The notes under the pieces were generated by a model that was given only the letters and a program-made list of their open reading frames with translations, searched no databases and had not been told where the DNA came from. From Yoonia sp. (GTDB lineage: Bacteria; Pseudomonadota; Alphaproteobacteria; Rhodobacterales; Rhodobacteraceae): a stretch of 6,168 bases of DNA. Position numbers and translations under genes: made by a program. Every line of letters starts with the position of its first letter. The stretch's first letter is position 1. The DNA lies in NCBI GenBank assembly GCA_028822885.1, contig JAPKCP010000197.1:1-6168 (forward strand), in the 5' to 3' direction. Shown piece by piece: positions 1-5,653 of the stretch.

Positions 1-306
1 CTCCGCACGGCAATCAGAGAGTTTGATCTCAATGCCTATGTCATTACGCAACGCATAGAAGATGTAGAAGCGCAGTGCGCAGATGTTGTGTCTGCACGCG
101 CGTTAGGCGGTTTGCCTGATTTGTTACCCCACATTAAGCGGCACATCAGTCCCACAGGATCTGCGTTGTTAATGAAAGGTCGCAAGTATGCGAGCGAACT
201 AGAGGCAGTTTCTGACGATTGGGACTTTGATTTAGTGGAATACCCCAGTATTACAGATCCAGAATCTCGTATTCTTTTGTTGAAAAGGATCACACGTGCC
301 GGATAA
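1..306 (+). CDS. rsmG: RsmG, 16S rRNA (guanine-N7) methyltransferase, C-terminal half (5' end outside window)
   Basis: RsmG (GidB) is a cytoplasmic SAM-dependent methyltransferase that makes the single m7G in the 530 loop of 16S rRNA (G527 in E. coli numbering); its loss gives low-level streptomycin resistance. The reading frame is open from base 1 and ends at TAA 304-306, giving 101 residues, roughly half of the usual length of about 205. The visible part carries the family block 'VVSARALGGLPDLLPH' (about residues 29-44 of this fragment), followed by 'GSALLMKGRKYASEL', which matches the late Rossmann strands of RsmG. The N-terminal SAM-binding glycine motif lies upstream of the window. The 3' end overlaps parA by 11 bases, and the order rsmG-parA-parB is widespread in bacteria, which supports the call. 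The short GTG-started frame beginning at 88 is just an internal part of this gene. Confidence 0.93.
   Translation, partial: LRTAIREFDLNAYVITQRIEDVEAQCADVVSARALGGLPDLLPHIKRHISPTGSALLMKGRKYASELEAVSDDWDFDLVEYPSITDPESRILLLKRITRAG
283..289 (+). promoter_or_regulatory. Ribosome binding site fixing the GTG start of parA
   Basis: AAAAGGA lies six bases before the GTG at 296 and inside the last codons of rsmG. Its spacing is good for a Shine-Dalgarno element. It supports the GTG as the parA start, which places the conserved 'KIIAVANQKGGVGKT' segment close to the N-terminus as is usual in chromosomal ParA proteins. Confidence 0.6.
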
Positions 307-1111
307 TCAACGCAGTACTGGGCCCAAGATCATCGCAGTTGCGAACCAAAAAGGCGGGGTTGGCAAAACGACAACTACAATCAACCTTGGCGCAGCTTTG
401 GCAGAGGCTGGCCGCAATGTTTTGCTTGTTGATCTCGACCCGCAGGGAAATGCCTCGACTGGGCTTGGTGTCGCGCAAGAAGATCGCAATATTACAACTT
501 ATGATTTGCTCGTAGGGGATGCGACGTTAGAGGAAGCGATCCAGCCTACTAGTGTCCCGAACCTTGCAATTGTACCTGCAACAACTGATCTCAGCTCTGC
601 TGATATTGAACTGATTTCAAACGAGAAGCGCAGTTTCTTGTTGCACGATGCATTGCGCCAGATCGATATTGACCGCTATGGATTCGATTATATTCTCATT
701 GATTGCCCACCTTCGTTGAACGTGCTGACTGTGAACGCGATGGTTGCGGCCGATTCAGTTGTTGTGCCGCTTCAAAGCGAGTTTTTCGCGCTCGAAGGTC
801 TGTCACAATTAATGCTGACGATTCGTGAAGTGCGTCAAACTGCGAATCCAAGTCTGCGGATCGAAGGCGTCGCATTAACTATGTATGATAGTCGGAATAA
901 CTTGTCCCAACAGGTTGAAATGGACGCCCGCGAAAACCTTGGTGAGCTTGTTTTTAAGACGGTTATTCCGCGCAATGTTCGCCTTAGTGAAGCGCCATCT
1001 TTTGCGCTATCTGTTCTTCAATACGACTCGCAGTCGCGGGGCAGCCAAGCCTATCGTGCGCTAGCGCAAGAAATTATTGGGCGGGAAACGCCTGTCAGGA
1101 AAAGGGCTTAA
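296..1111 (+). CDS. parA: ParA, chromosome-partitioning ATPase
   Basis: ParA (Soj family) is a deviant-Walker ATPase that binds the nucleoid non-specifically as an ATP dimer. ParB stimulates its ATPase activity, which pulls the origin-proximal parS complex through the cell. The 271-residue protein has the usual length of small chromosomal ParAs. The deviant P-loop KGGVGKTT is at residues 19-26, with the signature lysine K19. The A' box 'LLVDLDPQGNASTGLG' is at 43-58 and the Walker B strand 'DYILIDCPPS' at 131-140. The C-terminal 'VIPRNVRLSEAPS' block is typical of the family. There is no long N-terminal helix-turn-helix extension of the plasmid P1/F type, so this is the chromosomal class. The start is GTG at 296, supported by AAAAGGA upstream, and overlaps rsmG by 11 bases, so translation is probably coupled. 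parB follows after three bases. Confidence 0.97.
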   Translation: MPDNQRSTGPKIIAVANQKGGVGKTTTTINLGAALAEAGRNVLLVDLDPQGNASTGLGVAQEDRNITTYDLLVGDATLEEAIQPTSVPNLAIVPATTDLSSADIELISNEKRSFLLHDALRQIDIDRYGFDYILIDCPPSLNVLTVNAMVAADSVVVPLQSEFFALEGLSQLMLTIREVRQTANPSLRIEGVALTMYDSRNNLSQQVEMDARENLGELVFKTVIPRNVRLSEAPSFALSVLQYDSQSRGSQAYRALAQEIIGRETPVRKRA

Positions 1112-1114
1112 ACC

Positions 1115-2002
1115 ATGGCTGATAAACGCAATAAGAACCGTGGTCTTGGTCGCGGTCTGTCTGCTTTGATGGCTGATGTTGGGCAAGATCAGCCCACCGC
1201 CGCGCCGCGCCGCGCAGAAACGCATATCCCCGTTGAACGGGTTCACCCGAACCCAGATCAACCTCGACGCGCCTTCAATGATGAGGCGTTGGGGGAACTT
1301 GCCGCTTCGATCAAGGAAAAAGGAATTATCCAGCCTTTGATCGTGCGCCCGCTTGCGGGTAGACCTGACAATTATGAAATCGTTGCGGGGGAGCGTCGTT
1401 GGCGAGCGGCGCAAATTGTTCAGCTCCATGAAGTCCCAGTTATCGTTCGGGAATTTGACGACACTGAAGTTCTCGAAATTGCGATCATTGAGAATATTCA
1501 ACGGGCTGACCTTAATCCCGTTGATGAGGCGGCAGGTTACCGTCAGTTGATGGACAAGTTTGGCCACACCCAAGAACAGATGTCGCAGGCGCTTGGCAAA
1601 AGTCGCAGCCACATTGCAAACCTCCTGCGTTTGCTAAACCTTCCCGATGATATTCAGCGCATGTTAACTGATGGGTTACTGTCCGCTGGCCATGCGCGGG
1701 CGCTTATTGGTCATCCGTTTGCGAGCGCTTTGGCCCGGCAAATCGTTGAGAATGGTTTGTCTGTTCGTGATGCTGAGAAGCTAGCAAAACAAGACACAAA
1801 CAAAACCGTTAAGACACTAAAAGCTGCAAAGCCATCTGGCACTAAGGACGCAGATACGCTCCAGATCGAGGGAGAGCTGGGGGCGACTTTGGGGATGAAA
1901 GTGAGCATTGATCATTCAAATGTTGGAGAGGGCGGAAAGATGGTTTTAAACTATCAGAGCCTTGATCAGCTTGATGATCTACTGAGGGCGTTGGGCAGTT
2001 AG
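1115..2002 (+). CDS. parB: ParB, parS-binding CTPase of chromosome segregation
   Basis: ParB binds centromere-like parS sites near the origin, spreads along DNA as a CTP-dependent clamp and activates ParA. The 295-residue protein shows the full domain order. An N-terminal ParA-activating peptide with basic residues, 'RGLGRGLSALM', is at 9-19. The ParB/Srx-type CTP-binding domain runs about 36-140 with 'GERRWRAA' at 92-99 and 'ENIQRADLNP' at 126-135. A helix-turn-helix region is about 152-174 ('TQEQMSQALGKSRSHIANLLRL'). The C-terminal dimerisation segment ends 'MVLNYQSLDQLDDLLRAL'. A proline/arginine/alanine-rich linker (27-34) is encoded in part by three tandem CGCGC units at 1201-1215. The start ATG at 1115 lies three bases after the parA stop and follows AGGAAAAGGG (1098-1107 region). 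The stop codon overlaps that of the convergent hemW. No terminator follows it. Confidence 0.97.
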   Translation: MADKRNKNRGLGRGLSALMADVGQDQPTAAPRRAETHIPVERVHPNPDQPRRAFNDEALGELAASIKEKGIIQPLIVRPLAGRPDNYEIVAGERRWRAAQIVQLHEVPVIVREFDDTEVLEIAIIENIQRADLNPVDEAAGYRQLMDKFGHTQEQMSQALGKSRSHIANLLRLLNLPDDIQRMLTDGLLSAGHARALIGHPFASALARQIVENGLSVRDAEKLAKQDTNKTVKTLKAAKPSGTKDADTLQIEGELGATLGMKVSIDHSNVGEGGKMVLNYQSLDQLDDLLRALGS

Positions 2003-3156
2003 TCCTGCAATAACGCACCTAGTACAGCGTTGAGAACTGGTCGTCCCTTTTGGGTGACACGAAGGTTTTCATCGCTGATTTCGACCATACCTAAATCGCA
2101 TAGATCGCCAATATTGCGATCATACACGCCACCTGACAGCGTCCTGAGGCGTGACAGCGAAACGCCTTCAGTTACGCGCAGTCCCATCAACAGAAACTCG
2201 CTTGTTTGATCTGATAGTGACAGGGCAATGCGTTCAGTTTCGCCTGTTCCGCGCGTCCTGACGGCTTTTAACCAATCAAACGGACCGAGTGGCGCTTCTG
2301 TAGAAAATCGGTGCCCATCAATCGTCACTCTTCCGTGCGCGCCGGGGCCAATCCCCACGTAGTCGCCGTAGTGCCAGTAAAGTAAGTTGTGGCGACTTTC
2401 TTGACCCGGTTTTGCATGATTAGACACCTCGTAGGTGTGATAACCGGCATCAACACAAATCGCCTGCGTTGTCTCATAAAGTGTTGTGGCGCGGTCTTCA
2501 TCTGGCAATCCACGCAGCTTTCCGGCTGCGTAGCGATCACCAAACGCGGTACCTGCCTCAATCGTCAATTGGTACAACGATAAGTGATCTATTGCCAAGG
2601 ATAGTGCCTGTTTCAGCTCTCCCTCCCAAGCAGCAACCGTTTGATTTTGTCGCGCATAAATTAAGTCGAAGCTCACACGATCAAAAACACCACGCGCAAC
2701 TTCAAATGCTGACATTGCTTCAGCAGCAGTATGAAGTCGCCCGAGAGCCTTCAAATCGGGATCATTTAGAGCCTGAACGCCCATGGAGACCCTATTTACA
2801 CCCGCATCACGATATCCACGAAATCGACCAGCTTCTACCGAAGTGGGGTTCGCCTCGAGCGTGATTTCAATATCATTTGCTGCAGGCCAAGCCGCGCGTA
2901 CTTCACGCAGAATGGCGTCCACCAAATCGGGATCCATCATGCTAGGGGTGCCGCCGCCAAAGAACACAGACCGCAGAACACGACCTTGCGTTTCAGCGGC
3001 AGTGCGGCGGATCTCGCTTAGGTATGCTTCGCGCCAGACTGCTTGGTCGATCTCGCGCACAACGTGACTGTTAAAGTCACAATAGGGGCATTTTGCCTGA
3101 CAAAATGGCCAATGAATATAAAGGCCAAAGCCACCGTGTTCCCAATCGTCAGTCAA
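1999..3156 (-). CDS. hemW: HemW, radical-SAM family heme chaperone (HemN-like)
   Basis: HemW is a radical-SAM family protein that binds heme and a [4Fe-4S] cluster and is thought to hand heme to respiratory enzymes; it is often mislabelled coproporphyrinogen III oxidase HemN. In this 385-residue protein the cluster motif CQAKCPYC (C19, C23, C26) is followed by DF, so the fourth cysteine of true HemN (CxxxCxxCxC) is absent. The SAM-binding GGGTPS is at 67-72, 'EANP' at 101-104, 'NRVSMGVQ' at 121-128, and the HemW heme-binding motif HNxxYW is present as HNLLYW at 256-261. The C-terminal HemN-C-like winged region follows. The start is a TTG at 3154-3156. An in-frame stop lies only a few codons upstream (3166-3168), and no ATG occurs before the cysteine motif, so no better start exists. 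The gene overlaps the end of rdgB by 8 bases and lacks a clear Shine-Dalgarno, which suggests reinitiation. It is the last gene of the rph-rdgB-hemW set. Confidence 0.95.
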   Translation of the reverse strand: MTDDWEHGGFGLYIHWPFCQAKCPYCDFNSHVVREIDQAVWREAYLSEIRRTAAETQGRVLRSVFFGGGTPSMMDPDLVDAILREVRAAWPAANDIEITLEANPTSVEAGRFRGYRDAGVNRVSMGVQALNDPDLKALGRLHTAAEAMSAFEVARGVFDRVSFDLIYARQNQTVAAWEGELKQALSLAIDHLSLYQLTIEAGTAFGDRYAAGKLRGLPDEDRATTLYETTQAICVDAGYHTYEVSNHAKPGQESRHNLLYWHYGDYVGIGPGAHGRVTIDGHRFSTEAPLGPFDWLKAVRTRGTGETERIALSLSDQTSEFLLMGLRVTEGVSLSRLRTLSGGVYDRNIGDLCDLGMVEISDENLRVTQKGRPVLNAVLGALLQD

Positions 3157-3748
3157 AGCAACCAGTCACTAACTTGTTAAAAGCATCTGCACGGTGGCTG
3201 ATCTTGTTCTTTTCCCAGCGATCCATTTCGCCGCAAGTTTGTTCAAACCCATCGGGTTGGAAGACCGGGTCATACCCATGTCCATTTTCACCACGCATTG
3301 GCCAAACTAATGCGCCATGCAAAATACCTGCGAAAACTTCGTCATGTCCATCGGGCCACGCCAAAACTAAGGTGCAATTGAATTGGGCTTTGCGAGATGC
3401 ATCTGCCGGCAAAGCATCCTCAACCTTTTTCATCGCCATGGGAAAATCACGGCCCTGCGGCGTTTCCGCCCAATCGGCTGTATAAATCCCCGGCGCACCG
3501 TCCAATGCATCAACTGACAACCCACTGTCGTCTGCTAGGGCAGGCAATCCGGTGGCTTTCGCTGCGGCATGTGCCTTAATGCGCGCGTTGTCGATGAACG
3601 TTACACCGTCTTCAACCGGTTCAGGCAACCCATGGTCATCGTTGGATGTAATCTTGACGCCATAGGGGGCAAGCAACGCTGAAATCTCTTCCAGCTTGCC
3701 TTTGTTGTGGGTCGCCACGACCAGCTGATCGCCGGTGAACTTGCGCAT
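3149..3748 (-). CDS. rdgB: RdgB, non-canonical purine NTP pyrophosphatase (XTP/dITP)
   Basis: RdgB (HAM1/ITPase family) hydrolyses dITP, ITP and XTP to the monophosphate and pyrophosphate, keeping deaminated purines out of DNA and RNA; it acts in the cytosol as a dimer. The 199-residue protein has the usual length. The N-terminal substrate motif 'ATHNKGKLEEI' is at 12-22 (the family SxTxxK-like loop, with N15 and K16). The central block 'LADDSGLSVDALDGAPGIYTADWA' is at 71-94 with the predicted catalytic aspartate D74. The late motif 'GHGYDPVF' (usually GFGYDP) is present, and the base-recognition SHR is at 184-186. The ATG at 3748 directly abuts the rph TAA (TAAATG); only a weak G-rich Shine-Dalgarno (GGCGG) is seen, so coupling to rph is likely. 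Its stop lies inside the first codons of hemW. Confidence 0.96.
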   Translation of the reverse strand: MRKFTGDQLVVATHNKGKLEEISALLAPYGVKITSNDDHGLPEPVEDGVTFIDNARIKAHAAAKATGLPALADDSGLSVDALDGAPGIYTADWAETPQGRDFPMAMKKVEDALPADASRKAQFNCTLVLAWPDGHDEVFAGILHGALVWPMRGENGHGYDPVFQPDGFEQTCGEMDRWEKNKISHRADAFNKLVTGCFD

Positions 3749-4456
3749 TTAGGAAACCGCCGCCAATTGCACAGCCCGTAATTCAGAGGCGCCTTTTTCA
3801 GCGAGATCAAGGAGACCGTTCATTTGTGCACGACTAAAGGTCGACCCTTCGGCTGACATCTGCACTTCGATCAGCTTATCGCCAGTCAGGATAAAGTTGC
3901 CATCTACGCCAGCGTCTGAATCCTCTGGGTAATCCAAGTCCAAAACTTCTTGACCTGCATAAATCCCGCACGAAATCGCTGCAACAGGCTCTAACAAAGG
4001 GTCCGACGTGATCATGCCAGCTTTCATCAATTGGTTCACAGCCAGTTTCAAAGCAACCCAACCACCAGTGATTGCCGCGCAGCGCGTGCCGCCATCGGCC
4101 TGAATAACATCGCAATCAATCTGGATCTGACGTTCACCCAAGGCCACGCGATCGACGCCAGCCCGTAGGGACCGACCGATCAAGCGCTGGATTTCTTGAG
4201 TACGGCCAGATTGCCCATTCTTGGCCTCACGCCGCATCCGAGTATGAGTCGCACGTGGCAGCATTCCGTATTCAGCCGTTACCCAACCAAGGCCAGAATT
4301 GCGCATAAATGGTGGCACTTTTTCATCAACTGACGCGGTGCAAAGCACATGTGTATTGCCCATCTTGATCAGACATGATCCTTCTGCGTGGATTGTCACC
4401 CCGGTCTCAATAGAAACTTCGCGCATTTCGTTCGTCTGACGGCCTGATGGACGCAT
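3749..4456 (-). CDS. rph: RNase PH, phosphorolytic 3'-5' tRNA exoribonuclease
   Basis: RNase PH is a hexameric phosphorolytic exonuclease that trims the 3' trailer of tRNA precursors, releasing nucleoside diphosphates, and also takes part in rRNA turnover. The protein is 235 residues against 238 in E. coli and appears intact, unlike the frameshifted rph of E. coli K-12 strains. Visible family blocks are the start MRPSGR, 'SGLGWVTAEYGMLPRATHTR' (54-73), 'QSGRTQEIQRLIGRSLRA' (82-99, with the phosphate-site arginine R85), 'IDCDVIQADGGTRCAAITGG' (113-132, with GGTR at 122-125) and the acidic 'LDLDYPEDSDAGVDGN' (172-187, with likely metal ligands D179 and D185). 'VQMSAEG' stands where 'VQGTAEG' is more usual. 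The ATG at 4456 has a strong AGGAG seven bases upstream. It is the first gene of the leftward operon and divergent from hrcA. Confidence 0.97.
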   Translation of the reverse strand: MRPSGRQTNEMREVSIETGVTIHAEGSCLIKMGNTHVLCTASVDEKVPPFMRNSGLGWVTAEYGMLPRATHTRMRREAKNGQSGRTQEIQRLIGRSLRAGVDRVALGERQIQIDCDVIQADGGTRCAAITGGWVALKLAVNQLMKAGMITSDPLLEPVAAISCGIYAGQEVLDLDYPEDSDAGVDGNFILTGDKLIEVQMSAEGSTFSRAQMNGLLDLAEKGASELRAVQLAAVS

Positions 4457-4463
4457 GGGATAT

Positions 4464-4468
4464 CTCCT
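4464..4468 (-). promoter_or_regulatory. Strong ribosome binding site of rph
   Basis: The minus strand reads AGGAG here, seven bases before the rph ATG. It is the best Shine-Dalgarno of the leftward operon; the two downstream genes have weak or no such site. This fits rph as the entry point for ribosomes, with rdgB and hemW translated by coupling. Confidence 0.7.
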
Positions 4469-4480
4469 GTAACTGGTTGC

Positions 4481-4486
4481 GCTATA
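4481..4486 (-). promoter_or_regulatory. Tentative -10 element for the rph-rdgB-hemW operon
   Basis: The minus strand reads TATAGC, a partial match to TATAAT, about 12 bases upstream of the rph Shine-Dalgarno. No good -35 lies at 16-18 bases from it; the nearest TTGxxx candidate, TTGGAA (4510-4515 on the minus strand), is 23 bases away. A promoter must exist in this divergent gap if rph starts the operon, but this exact placement is a guess. Confidence 0.25.
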
Positions 4487-4513
4487 CCGTTACGCTGACC
4501 ACATACAGATTCC

Positions 4514-4546
4514 AAGCCTGATTGACGCGAGCGCGTTGGTGGGCTT
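4514..4546. repeat. Nested inverted repeat in the rph-hrcA intergenic region
   Basis: Two nearly co-axial dyads are nested. The inner arms are ACGCG (4525-4529) and CGCGT (4532-4536), separated by AG. The outer arms are AAGCC (4514-4518) and GGCTT (4542-4546). The element lies between the divergent genes and overlaps the candidate hrcA promoter. It could be an operator, but arms of five bases in a GC-containing gap can occur by chance. It does not match the CIRCE consensus (TTAGCACTC-N9-GAGTGCTAA). Confidence 0.35.
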
Positions 4547-4550
4547 AAGT
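4522..4550 (+). promoter_or_regulatory. Candidate promoter for hrcA-grpE
   Basis: TTGACG (4522-4527) is a near-perfect -35 element. It is followed after 17 bases by TTAAGT (4545-4550), a weak -10 with three of six consensus bases. Transcription would begin near 4557, leaving a leader of about 20 bases before the hrcA ATG. Alphaproteobacterial vegetative promoters often have a good TTGAC and a loose -10, so this is plausible. I cannot tell from the sequence whether the heat-shock sigma factor RpoH also uses this region. Confidence 0.35.
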
Positions 4551-4576
4551 GCCTTACCCCCGATTGAAGTTGCCCC

Positions 4577-5641
4577 ATGTCTGAGACGACCCCACAGATT
4601 GAAGATATGACTGTCCGTTCGCGCGAAGTGTTTCAGCGCGTTGTCGAAGGTTATCTTGAAACTGGTGCGCCCGTAGGGTCCCGGACTCTGACGCGGACCT
4701 TGTCGGAGAACGTGAGTGCCGCAACCGTGCGCAATGTGATGCAAGATCTCGAATATCTGGGCCTTGTTGGATCGCCGCATGTTAGCGCAGGGCGGGTGCC
4801 GACGCAGCTTGGGTTGCGGATGTTCGTGGATGGTATTCTTGAGATGGGCGACCTTGGAGATGAGGACCGTCAGAAGATTGACCAAACGATGGGTGAAAAA
4901 GATTCAGACGTTGCATCGCTTCTTGATCGCGTTGGGTCTGCGCTTTCTGGTGTGACACATGGCGCGAGCCTTGTTTTGACCCCAAAACATGAAGCTGCCA
5001 TTAAGCACATCGACTTTGTGTCGCTGTCCCGTGAGCGGGCGTTGGTCGTTCTGGTCTTTGCCGATGGACATGTTGAAAACCGTCTTTTCACACCGCCACC
5101 CGGTCAAACGCCGTCCTCCATGCGTGAGGCTGCAAATTTTCTGAACGCGATTGCCGAAGGCCATACGCTGTCCGAGCTCGATTCTGTCATTGCCCGTGAA
5201 ATCACAGCGCGGCGTCAGGAAATCGACACGCTCGCTGCTGAACTTGTGCAATCAGGTGCTGCGATTTGGGAAAACAAAGGCGAATCCACTGAACGGCTTA
5301 TCGTGCGGGGCCGGGGAAACCTGCTGACTGAACACGAATCTGAGGCTGATCTGGAACGCATTCGCACGCTGTTTGATGACCTCGAAGCTAAGCGTGACAT
5401 CGCTCAATTCCTTGAACTGGCGGACGATGCAGACGGGGTACGCATTTTTATTGGCTCAGAGAACAAATTGTTCTCACTTTCGGGTTCCTCTTTGGTGGTT
5501 TCTCCCTATATGAACGCCGACCAGAAGATCATTGGCGCAGTTGGCGTTATTGGGCCGACTCGTCTAAATTATGGGCGAATTGTACCCATTGTGAATTACA
5601 CGGCACAGCTGGTAGGCAAAATGATTGCTGACCGGTCTTAG
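4577..5641 (+). CDS. hrcA: HrcA, heat-inducible transcription repressor
   Basis: HrcA is a dimeric repressor that binds CIRCE operators, classically upstream of groESL and dnaK operons, and is kept active by GroEL. The 354-residue protein has the usual length. Its N-terminal winged helix spans about 12-85, with 'SREVFQRVVEGYLETGAPVGSRTL' (15-38), the recognition segment 'VSAATVRNVMQDLEYLGLV' (46-64) and the wing signature 'SAGRVPTQLGLRMFVD' (70-85). A GAF-like middle and C-terminal part ends in the conserved 'IIGAVGVIGPTRLNYGRIVPIVNYTAQLVG'. The ATG at 4577 is taken as the start although its upstream Shine-Dalgarno is poor (TTGAAG); a second ATG ten codons in is possible but would remove little. 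grpE follows after 12 bases, forming the common hrcA-grpE heat-shock pair. No CIRCE is seen upstream, so autoregulation by that route is not supported. Confidence 0.96.
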   Translation: MSETTPQIEDMTVRSREVFQRVVEGYLETGAPVGSRTLTRTLSENVSAATVRNVMQDLEYLGLVGSPHVSAGRVPTQLGLRMFVDGILEMGDLGDEDRQKIDQTMGEKDSDVASLLDRVGSALSGVTHGASLVLTPKHEAAIKHIDFVSLSRERALVVLVFADGHVENRLFTPPPGQTPSSMREAANFLNAIAEGHTLSELDSVIAREITARRQEIDTLAAELVQSGAAIWENKGESTERLIVRGRGNLLTEHESEADLERIRTLFDDLEAKRDIAQFLELADDADGVRIFIGSENKLFSLSGSSLVVSPYMNADQKIIGAVGVIGPTRLNYGRIVPIVNYTAQLVGKMIADRS

Positions 5642-5645
5642 AGGT
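5640..5645 (+). promoter_or_regulatory. Ribosome binding site of grpE
   Basis: AGAGGT overlaps the hrcA stop codon and sits eight bases before the ATG at 5654. It favours that ATG over the in-frame ATG at residue 9 (5678), and implies that grpE is translated from the hrcA transcript. Confidence 0.6.
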
Positions 5646-5653
5646 AGAAAAAG

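Noticed and set aside
293..298. CACGTG core as a possible parS site at the parA start
   Set aside because: parS is a 16-base palindrome of the TGTTTCACGTGAAACA type. Here the flanks (GATCA and CCGGA) do not match, so only the six-base core agrees.
1201..1215. Three tandem CGCGC units in parB
   Set aside because: They encode part of the flexible Pro/Arg/Ala linker after the N-terminal peptide. Such GC-rich micro-repeats are common in linkers and suggest no separate element.
1061..1612. 183-residue open frame on the minus strand opposite parA/parB
   Set aside because: It lies entirely antisense to two certain genes, shows no recognisable domain, and has no convincing start signal. It is best explained as a shadow of parB codon usage.
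2469..2864. 131-residue open frame on the plus strand opposite hemW
   Set aside because: It is antisense to the conserved core of hemW, and its product is low-complexity-like with no family motif. It looks like a shadow frame.
4252..4257. Second CACGTG core, inside rph
   Set aside because: Its flanks (AGTCG and GCAGC) match the parS consensus poorly, and the site codes for conserved RNase PH residues. It is not supported as parS.
4541..4557. Possible CIRCE half-site around TTAAGTGCC upstream of hrcA
   Set aside because: It only loosely resembles TTAGCACTC/GAGTGCTAA, and no second half is found nine bases away.
4490..4885. 131-residue minus-strand open frame spanning the rph-hrcA gap and the hrcA start
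   Set aside because: Most of it is antisense to the HrcA DNA-binding domain, no protein family is recognisable, and it has no Shine-Dalgarno.
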